From NCBI GenBank assembly GCA_050951405.1, contig JBMNIZ010000008.1:1-64000 (forward strand): a DNA stretch of 64,000 bases, in the 5' to 3' direction. Both the position numbers and the translations under genes were made by a program. The DNA is from JBMNIZ01 sp050951405 (GTDB lineage: Bacteria; Bacillota; DULZ01). Numbering within the stretch: the stretch's first letter is position 1; every line of letters begins with the position of its first letter. The notes beneath the pieces were generated by a model that saw only the letters and a list, made by a program, of their open reading frames with translations, had not been told where the DNA came from and made no database searches. Below are positions 32,369 to 41,379 of the stretch, piece by piece.

Positions 32369-33472
32369 TCAGATCTTTTGCCTGTCCTTTCTTCCCATCC
32401 TATAGAGCATAGCCAGGATCTCCGCCACTGCCTGGTATAGTTCCGGGGGGATTTCTTGTCCGATGTCCACCTTGTCAAAGATGAAACGGGCCACCGGCTT
32501 ATCTTCCACAATGGGGACCGCATTCTCCTTGGCCACCGCCACAATGCGGTTGGCCACAGCACCCGCTCCTTTCGCCAAAACCAAGGGAGCCGCATCTTCA
32601 CCTTCTCGATAACGTAAAGCCACGGCTAAATGGGTGGGGTTGGTGATGACTACGGTAGCTTCCGGCACCCTTTGCATCATCCGGTGCATGGCCAGCTTCC
32701 TCTGTTTTTCCCTGAGCTTAGCCTTGAGAAAGGGGTCTCCTTCCGTCTGTTTGAGTTCCTCCTTCACTTCCTGTTTGCTCATGCGGATGCTTTTTTCAAA
32801 TTCCCGCCTTTGATAAATATAATCCAGAACCGCAATCAGCAAAAAAGCGGAAGTTGCCCCCAGTCCCACCTGGAAAATAAGTGCCGATACCACCTCAAAG
32901 CTATCAAAAAGACTCAGGTCCACCAGGAAAAGCAGTTTTTCCAAATCACCTTTCACCATCTGATAGCCCACAATCCCCACAATGACGATTTTTAAAAGAG
33001 ACTTCAGGAACTCCACCGCCGCCCGGCGAGAAAAAATCCTTTTCATCCCTTGCAAAGGATTGATATTTCCCAGCCGCGGCTCCACTGCTTCCGAACTAAT
33101 CCGGAATCCCACCTGCCCATAATTGGCCAGCAAACCGATCGCTACTGCTCCCACAAAAACCGGCCCCATTAAACGGAAGAAAAATACGGTCAAATCCAAG
33201 AAAATTCTCCGCAAACCGTTGATGCTTAAAGGCCTGGGCAGCCATTCCTGCAGCAAATAAGTCATCAAATGACGAATCTGCTCACTAAAATAATGGCGCA
33301 GGAAAAAAACAAGGACGACCAAGGTCAGCAAAACCAGAGCTCCGTTTAAATCGGTGCTTTTTGCCACCTGCCCCTTTTTCCGGGCCTCCCGCCGGCGGTA
33401 AGGGGTGGCTTCCTCGGTTTTCTCTTCCGCGGCAAAAAGCTGTAAATCAATGTAAAAAAGTTCCTCTCCCAT
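32369..33472 (-). CDS. flhB: flagellar export switch protein FlhB
   Basis: A 367-residue protein with four N-terminal TM helices and a cytoplasmic domain carrying the autocleavage motif NPTH (VVITNPTHLAVALRY), which switches export from rod/hook to filament substrates. Charged N-terminus EEKTEEATPYRRREARKKGQ is typical. Translation couples to fliR (TGATG). The hydrophobic C-terminal helix (PPELYQAVAEILAMLYRM) is conserved in Firmicutes. Confidence 0.96.
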   Translation of the reverse strand: MGEELFYIDLQLFAAEEKTEEATPYRRREARKKGQVAKSTDLNGALVLLTLVVLVFFLRHYFSEQIRHLMTYLLQEWLPRPLSINGLRRIFLDLTVFFFRLMGPVFVGAVAIGLLANYGQVGFRISSEAVEPRLGNINPLQGMKRIFSRRAAVEFLKSLLKIVIVGIVGYQMVKGDLEKLLFLVDLSLFDSFEVVSALIFQVGLGATSAFLLIAVLDYIYQRREFEKSIRMSKQEVKEELKQTEGDPFLKAKLREKQRKLAMHRMMQRVPEATVVITNPTHLAVALRYREGEDAAPLVLAKGAGAVANRIVAVAKENAVPIVEDKPVARFIFDKVDIGQEIPPELYQAVAEILAMLYRMGRKDRQKI

Positions 33473-34239
33473 CAGCGGAAACTCCCCATGATCAGGTGCA
33501 AATCCCTTTCCATTAAGCTGACAATATTGCTGAAAGCCAAAGCTACGATGGGCATGATCACTGCTAAAACCAGAAGTCCCACACCGATCTTCAAAGGGAA
33601 ACCCAAAATAAACACATTCAACTGGGGAACGGTCCTGGCCACCAGCCCCAGGGACAAGTCGCTGATGAGCAGCACCGCCATCACCGGCGCCACAATCTTC
33701 AAAGCCAGGAGAAACATCCCACTAAAAACTGTCACTATTTGCTGCACGATCACTCCCTGAAAACGGACGCCTCCCGGCGGGACCAGTTCATAGCTCTGGG
33801 CCAGGGCCAAAAGAAGACTGTGATGGCCGTCAATGGTGAGCAAAAGAAGCACTCCCACCAGATTGAAAAAATTGCCCAGGAGAGTGGAGTGCATCTGGCT
33901 GGTGGGGTCCACCAAGCCGGACATGCCAAAGCCGATCTGCAAATCTAAAAGCTGCCCGGCGATTCTGATCCCCGTAAACACCATATTGGCCGTTATTCCC
34001 AAGGCCAAGCCCAGCAAAGTCTCCGCCGCCAGCATTAAGCCGAAGAAAATAATGTCCACTTCCGGCGTGAGCCAGTCCGGACTGCTGACAAAAGGCGAAA
34101 TCAAGACGGCCAGACCAAACCCTGTACCGATCTTCGCCAAAGGCGGGATGCTCCGGTTGGAAAACAAAGGGGCTGCCGCGATAAAAGCGGTAATCCTGGT
34201 GAAAACCAGAAGAAAAACCAGCCAGCGCGCATAATCCAC
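33472..34239 (-). CDS. fliR: flagellar export protein FliR
   Basis: A membrane protein of about 255 residues with six predicted TM helices, beginning VDYARWLVFLLVFTRITAFI. It forms the export channel with FliP and FliQ. I set the start at the GTG at 34239, eight bases after GGGGGAG and 17 bases after fliQ. An upstream in-frame codon at 34326 would overlap fliQ and add a non-hydrophobic leader not found in FliR. Conserved GFGMSGLVDPTSQ lies mid-protein. Confidence 0.93.
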   Translation of the reverse strand: MDYARWLVFLLVFTRITAFIAAAPLFSNRSIPPLAKIGTGFGLAVLISPFVSSPDWLTPEVDIIFFGLMLAAETLLGLALGITANMVFTGIRIAGQLLDLQIGFGMSGLVDPTSQMHSTLLGNFFNLVGVLLLLTIDGHHSLLLALAQSYELVPPGGVRFQGVIVQQIVTVFSGMFLLALKIVAPVMAVLLISDLSLGLVARTVPQLNVFILGFPLKIGVGLLVLAVIMPIVALAFSNIVSLMERDLHLIMGSFR

Positions 34240-34256
34240 TCCAGGTCTCCCCCCCT

Positions 34257-34526
34257 CTAGCCAATGAGGCTGCTCAAACTGCCGAAAAGATTGTTGGTAA
34301 AATCCATCAAGGTGGTAAGCATCCAAGAGCCAAACAAAATTAAAGACAGCAAAACCGCTACGATTTTCGGCACAAAAGTCAGAGTCTGTTCCTGGATCTG
34401 AGTTGTGGCCTGAAAAATACTGATCACCAATCCAACCAGGAGACCCAATCCTAAAGCAGGCGCCGCCAACAACAAGGCCAGCACCAGAGCTTCCCTGGCC
34501 AGGTTAACCACAAATTCTTGCGACAT
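34257..34526 (-). CDS. fliQ: flagellar export protein FliQ
   Basis: An 89-residue protein with two TM helices (ALVLALLLAAPALGLGLLVG and IVAVLLSLILFGSWMLTTL) and the family motif ISIFQATTQIQEQTLTFVPK between them. It forms the lower part of the export channel around FliP/FliR. The ATG at 34526 follows GGGAGGGAACCCC; an in-frame codon five residues upstream lacks support. About 110 bases without a gene lie between fliP and fliQ. Confidence 0.95.
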   Translation of the reverse strand: MSQEFVVNLAREALVLALLLAAPALGLGLLVGLVISIFQATTQIQEQTLTFVPKIVAVLLSLILFGSWMLTTLMDFTNNLFGSLSSLIG

Positions 34527-34635
34527 GGGGTTCCCTCCCATCCGGATCAGCCTCTACCACAATTCTCCAGCTTCCTACAAAAAACCTGCTTAGTTCGCAG
34601 TTTCACTCATTTCAGCTCCCCTGCTTGATTAACTT

Positions 34636-35412
34636 TCACTGGGCAAAACTCTCCAAGAGGGATTTGACCACCAGGTACCAGCCGTCCACCATCACAAAAA
34701 GCATCAGCTTAAAAGGCAAAGAGATGATAATGGGCGGCACCATAAACATCCCCATGGACATCAGGGTACTGGCCACCACCACATCGATCACCAAAAAAGG
34801 GATGAAAATGATAAATCCCATCTGAAAAGCAGTCTTTAACTCGCTGATCACAAAAGCGGGCACCAGCACCGTCAAAGGTATATCCTCTTTCGTCTCCGGG
34901 CGCTCCATCTGCGACATGTGCACAAACAGAGCCAGGTCTTTTTCCCGGGTGTGCCGGAACATGAACTCCTTGAGGGGCGCAGCGGCATTTGCCAGCGCCA
35001 CCTCCTGGGAGATGGTGCCGGCCAAATAGGGATCGAGGGCTTCCGCCTTCAGCTCCTGGTAAACGGGAGCCATGATAAAAAAGGTGAGAAAAAGAGCCAG
35101 GCCGATGAGCACCTGATTGGGAGGGGTCTGCTGGGTGGCCAGGGCATTTCTGACAAAGCTCAAAACAATGACAATCCGGGTAAAAGAGGTCATCAGGATC
35201 AAAATGGCCGGTGCCAAAGCCAGAATCGTGAGGATGACCAACAGCCTTAAAGTGCTTACCACTTCTTCCGGACTGTCCGACTGGGAAATCTGCAGGTCCA
35301 CATTGGGTAATGGTACCGGCTGGGCCCCGGCCTGCTGCGGAAAGGAAAACAGCAGCAAAATCACCAGCCCAAGGGAGATCAAAAGAGCAGTTCTCCTAAT
35401 CATCTCTTTCAT
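34636..35412 (-). CDS. fliP: flagellar export protein FliP
   Basis: A 258-residue protein with an N-terminal signal-like hydrophobic segment (residues 8-30) and four core TM helices. Signature motifs: ILIMTSFTRIVIVLSFVRNA, PNQVLIGLALFLTFFIMAP and FIIFIPFLVIDVVVAS. FliP oligomerises into the export pore. It overlaps the 3' end of fliO by 17 bases. A second ATG three codons in is also possible. Confidence 0.96.
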   Translation of the reverse strand: MKEMIRRTALLISLGLVILLLFSFPQQAGAQPVPLPNVDLQISQSDSPEEVVSTLRLLVILTILALAPAILILMTSFTRIVIVLSFVRNALATQQTPPNQVLIGLALFLTFFIMAPVYQELKAEALDPYLAGTISQEVALANAAAPLKEFMFRHTREKDLALFVHMSQMERPETKEDIPLTVLVPAFVISELKTAFQMGFIIFIPFLVIDVVVASTLMSMGMFMVPPIIISLPFKLMLFVMVDGWYLVVKSLLESFAQ

Positions 35413-35764
35413 TCCCTACTCCCTTGGCGTCGCCGACTCGCTTCCGCCCCTGCCATAGACGGAAAAGGGCTGCCCTTTCGCCCTCGAGGACGGATGCCGT
35501 TTCCCTGTAGTCAGTCAATTCCCGCAGCAAAGTAATCTCCCGTTCAGTAACTCCCAGCAAATAATAGCGCCCGGACACCTGGACAATGCACAGGCAGGCT
35601 TTGGGACCCAGGGAGAGCCTTTCCAGCAAGCGCATATTCTTGGAGGCCGCCGTCAGATAGCCTCCTTTTTTCGCTCCAAACCGGATACTCCAATAGGCTA
35701 AGCCGATTACTAGAGGTAAAAAGATTGCCAACCGCAGCAGAGCCTTCCAGAATTCCCATTCCAA
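35396..35764 (-). CDS. fliO: flagellar biosynthesis protein FliO
   Basis: A 122-residue protein with one TM helix (LLRLAIFLPLVIGLAYW) and a small basic cytoplasmic domain (MRLLERLSLGPKACLCIVQV, then RYYLLGVTEREI), the FliO pattern. FliO is a scaffold for FliP ring assembly. TTG start with GGGGGAAAAG upstream; it lies 14 bases after fliN. Confidence 0.88.
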   Translation of the reverse strand: MEWEFWKALLRLAIFLPLVIGLAYWSIRFGAKKGGYLTAASKNMRLLERLSLGPKACLCIVQVSGRYYLLGVTEREITLLRELTDYRETASVLEGERAALFRLWQGRKRVGDAKGVGNERDD

Positions 35765-35778
35765 AATTTCTTTTCCCC

Positions 35779-36168
35779 CTATTCGCTCTTCTTCCCGGTT
35801 TCCTTCTCATTCAGCAAACCGGTGATGCGCACGCCGAATACCTCGTTAATAACCACCACTTCACCCCGGGCAAAGGGGACATCGTTCAGGTGCACTTCCA
35901 CCGGTTCTCCCGCCAGCTTATCCAGCTGGATCACCGAACCCTCTTCCAGCTCCAAAATCTCCTTCACCGTAAGCCTGGTGGAACCCAACTCCACCCCCAA
36001 GGTCAACTGGACATCGGCCAGATTGCCCAATCCGCCGCCAACCGGCCGTCCCGGCGGCACCGGCTCCAAGGGTTGAAATTTCACGCTGGATACCACAGGT
36101 CTTTTTTCATCATGGAGGGCTGCAAACATTTTGGCGATTTCTTTTTCGGACAGAGAAGCTGATACCAT
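35779..36168 (-). CDS. fliN: short flagellar switch protein FliN
   Basis: About 129 residues from the ATG at 36168 (GGGGGAAGAAA upstream). It starts VSASLSEKEIAKMFAAL and ends in a SpoA/FliN domain (ADVQLTLGVELGSTRLTVKE; VIQLDKLAGEPVEVHLNDV). It is a single-domain FliN in the place where Bacillus has fliM-fliY, whereas full FliY is encoded about 15 kb downstream in the same operon. The motor therefore has two FliN-domain proteins. Confidence 0.93.
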   Translation of the reverse strand: MVSASLSEKEIAKMFAALHDEKRPVVSSVKFQPLEPVPPGRPVGGGLGNLADVQLTLGVELGSTRLTVKEILELEEGSVIQLDKLAGEPVEVHLNDVPFARGEVVVINEVFGVRITGLLNEKETGKKSE

Positions 36169-36184
36169 TTTCTTCCCCCTAAAC

Positions 36185-36631
36185 TCATTGAATGATAAAT
36201 TCCTCAAAATAGATGGCGGCAATTTCCCCTTCATCAAGCAGATCATTAATGGCATTCACCAATTCTCTTCGAAGGACATCTTTCTCCGCCAGCTCTGCCA
36301 CCTCTTTACCGGAAAGAAGATTGATAATGGTATCCCTTAATCGGTATTCCTTGGACTTCAGTTCGGAAACAAGCCCTTTCTTGTTCACTTCGATGGTGAT
36401 CTGCACCCGCAAATAACGGCGGAAATTGCTGTCGGCCAGGTTTACGGTAAAAGGTCTCAGGGAAAGTTGGTAGACGGGCAACTGCTTTGTTTCTTCCGCC
36501 CCTGCCGCCTGCTGCCGGGCAAAGAAGTAGACTCCCACGCCGGTGCCCACCGCTACCAAGATCAGAATCAAAGCCAAAGCCAACCAGAAGCCCAGCCAGT
36601 TTTTCGGTTTCGCCGCCGCCTGTTCACTCAA
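36185..36631 (-). CDS. fliL: flagellar basal-body protein FliL
   Basis: A 148-residue single-pass protein. One TM helix (WLGFWLALALILILVAVGTG) is followed by a periplasmic-side domain with LRPFTVNLADSNFRRYLRVQ and a C-terminal EGEIAAIYFEEFIIQ. FliL supports stator function near MotAB. TTG start preceded by GAGGTG; it overlaps the motB 3' end by eight bases. Confidence 0.93.
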   Translation of the reverse strand: MSEQAAAKPKNWLGFWLALALILILVAVGTGVGVYFFARQQAAGAEETKQLPVYQLSLRPFTVNLADSNFRRYLRVQITIEVNKKGLVSELKSKEYRLRDTIINLLSGKEVAELAEKDVLRRELVNAINDLLDEGEIAAIYFEEFIIQ

Positions 36632-37382
36632 CTAGAATCACCTCTTCCTTCTGCATTTCCCTGGCCTGGATCACCATGACCACCCGCCGGTTCAACTGCA
36701 TGTTCTCTTCCGTATCATTAGGAGCAACCGGCTTATACTCTCCATAACCCACAGTATAAAACTGATAAGGATCCAGATTATGCCGATCAATAAAATACCT
36801 GACTACTCTGCTGGCTCTGGCCCCAGATAGCTCCCAGTTACTGGGAAACTGAATTGTATTGATGGCTCTGTTATCCGTATGTCCCTCCACGGCAATTTTA
36901 AAGGGCAGGCGGGCAAACAGTTCCGCCAGGGGATCGAGGATTTGGCGCGCTTCGGGTTTTAAATCCGCCTTAGCCGTATCAAAAAGCACCAGATCCTGAA
37001 TATCCAGGGCCACTCCCGCCTCCTCGTAGCGCAGTTCCACCTGATCTTCCAATCCCGTTTCCACCAGATATTCCTGGACCATTTCAAATACTTCCATCAC
37101 CGTATAATCGGGCGCCACGGGCAAAGGCTGCTCCCCGGTCTGGGAATCTTCGATGGGGGTAGGGGTGTCTTCCGGCTTATTCCGATCCAGAGGCGTATCT
37201 CCCCAATCCAAAATACCCACCCCTTTGAAGGAAGCCAGGAAAGCCTGAAACTTTATGGTATCAATGACGGAAAGAGAATAGAGAAGGACAAAAAAGACCA
37301 GGATCAAGGTCATTAAATCGGAAAAAGTGACCATCCAGTGAGGAGCTCCCTCCTGGCCCTTCTTTTCCCTCGGCTTACGCAT
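36624..37382 (-). CDS. motB: flagellar stator protein MotB
   Basis: A 252-residue stator anchor. The single TM helix with the ion-binding Asp (VTFSDLMTLILVFFVLLYSL) follows a basic N-terminus. The C-terminal OmpA-like peptidoglycan-binding domain has VEGHTDNRAIN and NWELSGARASRVVRYF. It anchors the stator to the wall. Whether H+ or Na+ drives the motor cannot be told safely. It overlaps motA by eight bases. Confidence 0.96.
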   Translation of the reverse strand: MRKPREKKGQEGAPHWMVTFSDLMTLILVFFVLLYSLSVIDTIKFQAFLASFKGVGILDWGDTPLDRNKPEDTPTPIEDSQTGEQPLPVAPDYTVMEVFEMVQEYLVETGLEDQVELRYEEAGVALDIQDLVLFDTAKADLKPEARQILDPLAELFARLPFKIAVEGHTDNRAINTIQFPSNWELSGARASRVVRYFIDRHNLDPYQFYTVGYGEYKPVAPNDTEENMQLNRRVVMVIQAREMQKEEVILVE

Positions 37383-38178
37383 CTATTCTCACCCCTTCCG
37401 CCTCCACTGCGGCTAATTCTTTCCTCGGCTCGGGAGGCAGGAAGGATTTCAGCTTTTCTTCTAAAATACGGGGGTTCATCCCCGATTGGATGGAAATGAT
37501 CCCTTCCAGGATAATGGATTTCAGCAAAACTTCTTCCTGGCTCCTCAACTCCAGTTTGCCGGCCAGGGGAATAAAAACCAGGTTGGCCATGATTGCCCCG
37601 TAAAAAGTGGTGATCAAGGCTACGGACATGCCCGGACCTAAGGAGCTGGGATCTTCCAGGTGAGCCAACATCTGGATCAGCCCGATCAAAGTTCCGATCA
37701 TGCCGAAGGCCGGGGACAGAGCTCCCCAGGTTCGAAACACACCGGCCCCCGTCTCATGCCTCTGCCTCATGTACTCAATATCCGTTTCCAAAATGTCACG
37801 GATCAATTCCGGGTCCAGGGCATCCACCATCATTTGCACTCCTTTCTGGAAAAAGGGATCATCCAAACGATCCATGTCATCTTCCAGAGCCAAGAGCCCC
37901 TCCCGGCGGGCCTTTCTTGCCAATTCCGAAAACATGGCGATCAATTCCCTGGGATCCATCAGCTGAGTAGTGAAAGCCTGTTTGGTTGTCTTCAGGACAT
38001 TCTTTACCTGCTGGATATCGTAATGGATCAGAAGAGCTGCCGTGGAACCGCCCACAGTGATCATCACCGAGGGCAAGTTCCAAAACATCCCCGCATGACC
38101 ACCTTGAGCGATGGAAAACACTATTAAAAAAGTCCCGGCAATAATGCCAAAGATGGTCATCAAGTCCGCCTTGCGCAA
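37375..38178 (-). CDS. motA: flagellar stator protein MotA
   Basis: A 267-residue protein with four TM helices and the large cytoplasmic loop that contacts FliG. The conserved proline motif is LSPAFGMIGTLIGLIQML, with SVALITTFYGAIMANLVFIP near TM4. It forms the ion channel with MotB. TTG start, six bases after GAGGTGA; 13 bases separate it from flbD. Confidence 0.96.
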   Translation of the reverse strand: MRKADLMTIFGIIAGTFLIVFSIAQGGHAGMFWNLPSVMITVGGSTAALLIHYDIQQVKNVLKTTKQAFTTQLMDPRELIAMFSELARKARREGLLALEDDMDRLDDPFFQKGVQMMVDALDPELIRDILETDIEYMRQRHETGAGVFRTWGALSPAFGMIGTLIGLIQMLAHLEDPSSLGPGMSVALITTFYGAIMANLVFIPLAGKLELRSQEEVLLKSIILEGIISIQSGMNPRILEEKLKSFLPPEPRKELAAVEAEGVRIDA

Positions 38179-38191
38179 ATACGCTCACCTC

Positions 38192-38392
38192 TCACTGCTT
38201 CTGCTGCCACCGTCCGGAGCATTTAATTCGGTAGGCAATCACTGCTTCAATGATTTCTTCCATAGTCTCCCGGACCATCAGTTTCTTACCGTTAGTCAAG
38301 GTAATTATGGTTTCAGGAACATTTTCCACCCTCTCAATGTGGTCCGCATTGATGGCGATCTTCCGATTGTCCAAGGTAGATACTTTAATCAT
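38192..38392 (-). CDS. flbD: FlbD-family small flagellar protein
   Basis: A 66-residue protein with the FlbD/SwrD-type sequence IKVSTLDNRKIAINADHIE and TIITLTNGKKLMVRETMEEI. In Bacillus the homologue SwrD raises stator power. Its usual place is between flgE and motA, as here. It is preceded by a strong hairpin (38420-38464) separating it from flgE. Confidence 0.92.
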   Translation of the reverse strand: MIKVSTLDNRKIAINADHIERVENVPETIITLTNGKKLMVRETMEEIIEAVIAYRIKCSGRWQQKQ

Positions 38393-38419
38393 GACAAGCC
38401 ACCCGTTAGTTATTTTTCA

Positions 38420-38464
38420 TCAGCCGCCCGTGACGAAAAAGAACCCTTTCTCACGAGCGGCTGA
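38420..38464. other. intercistronic stem-loop between flgE and flbD
   Basis: TCAGCCGC-C-CGTGA (38420-38433) pairs with TCACG-A-GCGGCTGA (38451-38464): 13 base pairs with one mismatch around a 17-base loop. It is in the 121-base gap between flgE and flbD. Neither strand has a U-run after the stem, so it is not a standard terminator. It may be an mRNA processing or stability element separating the hook part from the stator/export part of the operon. Confidence 0.6.
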
Positions 38465-38513
38465 AAAAGCTTGAACTGTAGAAAACCGGGTTTAGGGAAA
38501 AAGCCCCTTCCCG

Positions 38514-39353
38514 CTACCTTTTCAGATTGACCAGCTCCTGCAGCATCTCATCGGAAACGGTGATCGTGCGAGCGTTGGCCTGAAAACCCCTCTGGGTGAT
38601 AATCATTTCCGTAAATTCCTGGGCCAGCTCCACATTGGACATTTCCAAGGCGCTGGGGATAATGGTGCCTCGGCCCTCTGTCCCCGGTTCACCGCCAGCG
38701 TCATTTGCTCCTCCCGGCTCCTGGCCGGCCGCAAAATCATAGCGGTAGAGATTTTCCCCCACTTTCAAAAGACCCGACGGGTTGGGGAATTTGGCGATGG
38801 CGATGGGATCATCAAGGACCACACTCTCCCCGGTATCACCGTCGATGTAAGAAACAAAGCCCATGGTATCGATGTGAAAGCTCCTGGCAGTGCTGGGGAT
38901 GGAAATCCGCTCCCCGGCAGTATTCATCACATATAAGCCATTGGCCGGGTTCACCAGGTAGTCATTTCCGTCATCGGAGGGAACAAAGCGGAAAGCCCCC
39001 GCCCGGGTGAAATAGGCTCCCTCGTCCGCAGGATCCTCCTTCAAAACAAAAAAACCGTCTCCCTGAATCATCAGGTCATCCGCCTTGCCTGTGGGCTGGG
39101 GCGCCCCTTGGGTATGGATCACATCAATGGTAGCCAGGGAAATGCCGAGACCGATCTGCTGAGGGTTAGTACCGCCCCTTATCTCGGAACCCATGGTACC
39201 TCCCCTGAGAGTTTGGTAGAAAATATCCTGAAATGTGGCCCGGCTCCTTTTAAAACCGGGAGTGTTCACATTGGCGATATTATCTCCGATCACATCCATC
39301 CGCATCTGGTGGGTACGGAGTCCCGCCACTGCGGCATACATGGAACGCATCAT
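38514..39353 (-). CDS. flgE: flagellar hook protein FlgE (short form)
   Basis: A 279-residue hook/rod-family protein. N-terminal MMRSMYAAVAGLRTHQMRMD and IGDNIANVNTPGFKRSRATF, then a GDGFFVLKEDPADEGAYFTR segment, and C-terminal EMSNVELAQEFTEMIITQRG with ARTITVSDEMLQELVNLKR. Position after flgD and the TIGR02530 gene identifies it as the hook protein. At 279 residues it is much shorter than the enteric one (about 400) and resembles FlgG in size, as in some clostridia. Confidence 0.9.
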   Translation of the reverse strand: MMRSMYAAVAGLRTHQMRMDVIGDNIANVNTPGFKRSRATFQDIFYQTLRGGTMGSEIRGGTNPQQIGLGISLATIDVIHTQGAPQPTGKADDLMIQGDGFFVLKEDPADEGAYFTRAGAFRFVPSDDGNDYLVNPANGLYVMNTAGERISIPSTARSFHIDTMGFVSYIDGDTGESVVLDDPIAIAKFPNPSGLLKVGENLYRYDFAAGQEPGGANDAGGEPGTEGRGTIIPSALEMSNVELAQEFTEMIITQRGFQANARTITVSDEMLQELVNLKR

Positions 39354-39448
39354 CAGAAACGACCTCCTTCATCAGGAATCTGCCGCACCATTTTTGCTGG
39401 CTGCCTCCGTCCTTCAGCAGCCGGAAGGCCCCCTCAATGAGGTCCGGC

Positions 39449-39832
39449 CTAAACAATAATGGCGCTGTCGATATTGGTGAAAAGATTATTCTTGATGGAT
39501 TGCCCATCCAGGGCTGTCACCACCGTACGATTTTTTACACTGACAATAAAGGCCAGCTCATCCAGCAGCACCAGGGATTCCCGGCAGCCTTTTGAGGCTG
39601 CTTTTTCAATACCGCCCTCAATCCGGGCCAGGCCTTCCGCTGACAAAACAATACCCCTGGACTTGATCCTTTCCACCGCATGACGGGAAAAATGCAGGGA
39701 TTGGCTTTCCTGGAGCTTTTCCTGCAGGAGTTCCTGAAAAGCTTTTCCGGGCGTCCGGCCCGTTCCAGGGGCTTTCTGCTGTCCGGGCAGCCCTTGTGGC
39801 GACACCGGGTACCTTAAATCAACCTTCTGCAC
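39449..39832 (-). CDS. flagellar operon protein, TIGR02530 family
   Basis: About 127 residues. The conserved C-terminal region FSRHAVERIKSRGIVLSAEG ... LVLLDELAFIVSVKNRTVVT is the TIGR02530 family, always found between flgD and flgE in Firmicutes and of unknown biochemical role. The start is probably the GTG at 39832 or the TTG at 39835, both just downstream of GGAGGAG inside the flgD 3' end; a GTG at 39853 lies within that site. The N-terminal half is Pro/Gly-rich and disordered. Confidence 0.85.
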   Translation of the reverse strand: MQKVDLRYPVSPQGLPGQQKAPGTGRTPGKAFQELLQEKLQESQSLHFSRHAVERIKSRGIVLSAEGLARIEGGIEKAASKGCRESLVLLDELAFIVSVKNRTVVTALDGQSIKNNLFTNIDSAIIV

Positions 39833-40262
39833 CAAGCCGGCTCTCCTCCTCACTTGCCCACCGAACTTTGACGGCAGTGATCAACTGTAAGTCTCTTTCC
39901 TCCCCGTCAATCAGCAGGACAAGCTGTCCCTCCAAAAACTTCACTCCTGTCACAATTCCTTCAACCAGATTTCCGTCTCCGTCAATTCCTTCGATTTCTC
40001 GCCCCAGGAAAGATAAAGCCTGGCTCCAGAGAAGATTATCCTGCATGACCTCCAAATGCCTGCTGATATTATGCAGCTGCTCCAAAGAACTGAACTGGGC
40101 CATCTGGGCAATGAACTCCGTATCCTTCACCGGTTCCAGGGGGTTTTGGTTTTTGAACTGGGAAACCAAAATTTGCAGGAACTCATCCTTGCCCAGTTCC
40201 CTGGGGGCCGTCCCTTGGGTATAACCCAAGCTTCCTCCCCCGCCAACGGCTGAAACGCTCAC
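39819..40262 (-). CDS. flgD: flagellar hook cap protein FlgD
   Basis: A 147-residue protein. The conserved N-terminal region GKDEFLQILVSQFKNQNPLE and TEFIAQMAQFSSLEQLHNI is diagnostic. It caps the growing hook. It is shorter than enteric FlgD (231), having only a small C-terminal domain. GTG start with GGAGGTGAG upstream; 13 bases separate it from fliK. Confidence 0.93.
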   Translation of the reverse strand: MSVSAVGGGGSLGYTQGTAPRELGKDEFLQILVSQFKNQNPLEPVKDTEFIAQMAQFSSLEQLHNISRHLEVMQDNLLWSQALSFLGREIEGIDGDGNLVEGIVTGVKFLEGQLVLLIDGEERDLQLITAVKVRWASEEESRLGAEG

Positions 40263-40275
40263 GGGCGCTCACCTC

Positions 40276-41379
40276 CTAAGCATGGTAGTCGATGCTCCCG
40301 GCGGAAAACTTCCCCCCAGCAAAAGAAGCGGGATCTTCCTGCTCCCCGGCCGGCTTGGCCTGCCAGAAGAGCGGCGGTCTGCCTGACCACTGCTTATCCT
40401 CCTGCCGGCTGAAGGCCCCGGAATGACCTACTTCCACTTGCAGCTGATCCAACTTCAAGCCTTGTTCTTCCAAGGTTTGCCTCAAGTTGAACAGATTGCC
40501 GTCTAAAAGCCTGCCCAACTGCTGGTTTTCCACCAGGAAGCGAGCCGTTAAAACCCCTTCCGTCAAAGTCAAACGTATTTCCAGCCGCCCCAGATACTCC
40601 GGTTTCAATTTGATTTCCACTTGGCTCTTCTGCCCCAGGGATTTCAATTTACCCGACCGGACCAGCTGATCCGCCACTTGCCGGAAAGATAGGGCTTCGG
40701 GAAACGGGCTTTCCCCCTTGCCGCTGACCATGGCTCCTGGGCTTTCCGCCCACATTCTACTTTCTGCCGGAAAAGAGAAAGAATTATCCCCTTGTTTCCC
40801 TTCTCCCCCTGTACTGATCGGCAGCTTTTCCCCGGCCTTCTCCAGGGGCGGAGGACAGTGGGCATTGTTCGCCGGAAGCACCCCGGAGGAACCGGATACC
40901 AGCCGGACCGGGCCTAAAACAACCTCCTCAGCCGGCTTCTCCCCCTTCCCGACAGGCGGAGCAAGCATCCCTTCCGGGAGATTCACCTTGGAAGCTTTTC
41001 CGCCGGCAGTCAGGGCTACTCTTCCCTCAGCCGGGCTTTTATCTTGGGACGGGGGAAGGAACTCACTCTCCCCACCAGGAGAAGCTTCCAGGCTTCCTGC
41101 CGGAGGGATTTCTCCTACCGGCGGCAAAAATCCCTGAGCCAGGACAGGAAAAAGCAGCAGGGCCTCTTCTTCCCCTTCTTCTCCCGCAAATCCAGGGAAA
41201 ACCGCCCCTTCCGCCGACTGAAAAGGCATCTCCCTTATCCCGGGACTTCCCTGGAGGAGGGCTGCCAGGAAAAAACTGAAATTCTTCCCTTCTCCCGCCG
41301 AAAAAATTTGTTTCTGAGCGGCGGCTCCCGTCAGGAAAGAAGCAATCAGACCCAGCTGCCCGTTCATTTCCACAGACAC
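40276..41379 (-). CDS. fliK: flagellar hook-length control protein FliK
   Basis: A 367-residue protein. The first 250 residues are low-complexity, Pro/Gly/Glu-rich, as expected of the FliK ruler. The C-terminal domain has VEIKLKPEYLGRLEIRLTLT and FLVENQQLGRLLDGNLFNLR, the part that contacts FlhB to switch export. Divergent overall, but the position between fliJ and flgD and the C-terminal motif are convincing. GTG start, GGAGGTGAGG upstream. Confidence 0.9.
   Translation of the reverse strand: MSVEMNGQLGLIASFLTGAAAQKQIFSAGEGKNFSFFLAALLQGSPGIREMPFQSAEGAVFPGFAGEEGEEEALLLFPVLAQGFLPPVGEIPPAGSLEASPGGESEFLPPSQDKSPAEGRVALTAGGKASKVNLPEGMLAPPVGKGEKPAEEVVLGPVRLVSGSSGVLPANNAHCPPPLEKAGEKLPISTGGEGKQGDNSFSFPAESRMWAESPGAMVSGKGESPFPEALSFRQVADQLVRSGKLKSLGQKSQVEIKLKPEYLGRLEIRLTLTEGVLTARFLVENQQLGRLLDGNLFNLRQTLEEQGLKLDQLQVEVGHSGAFSRQEDKQWSGRPPLFWQAKPAGEQEDPASFAGGKFSAGSIDYHA

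Noticed and set aside
38420..38464. Stem-loop before flbD as a Rho-independent terminator
   Set aside because: No U-run follows the stem on either strand and the operon continues without a new promoter.
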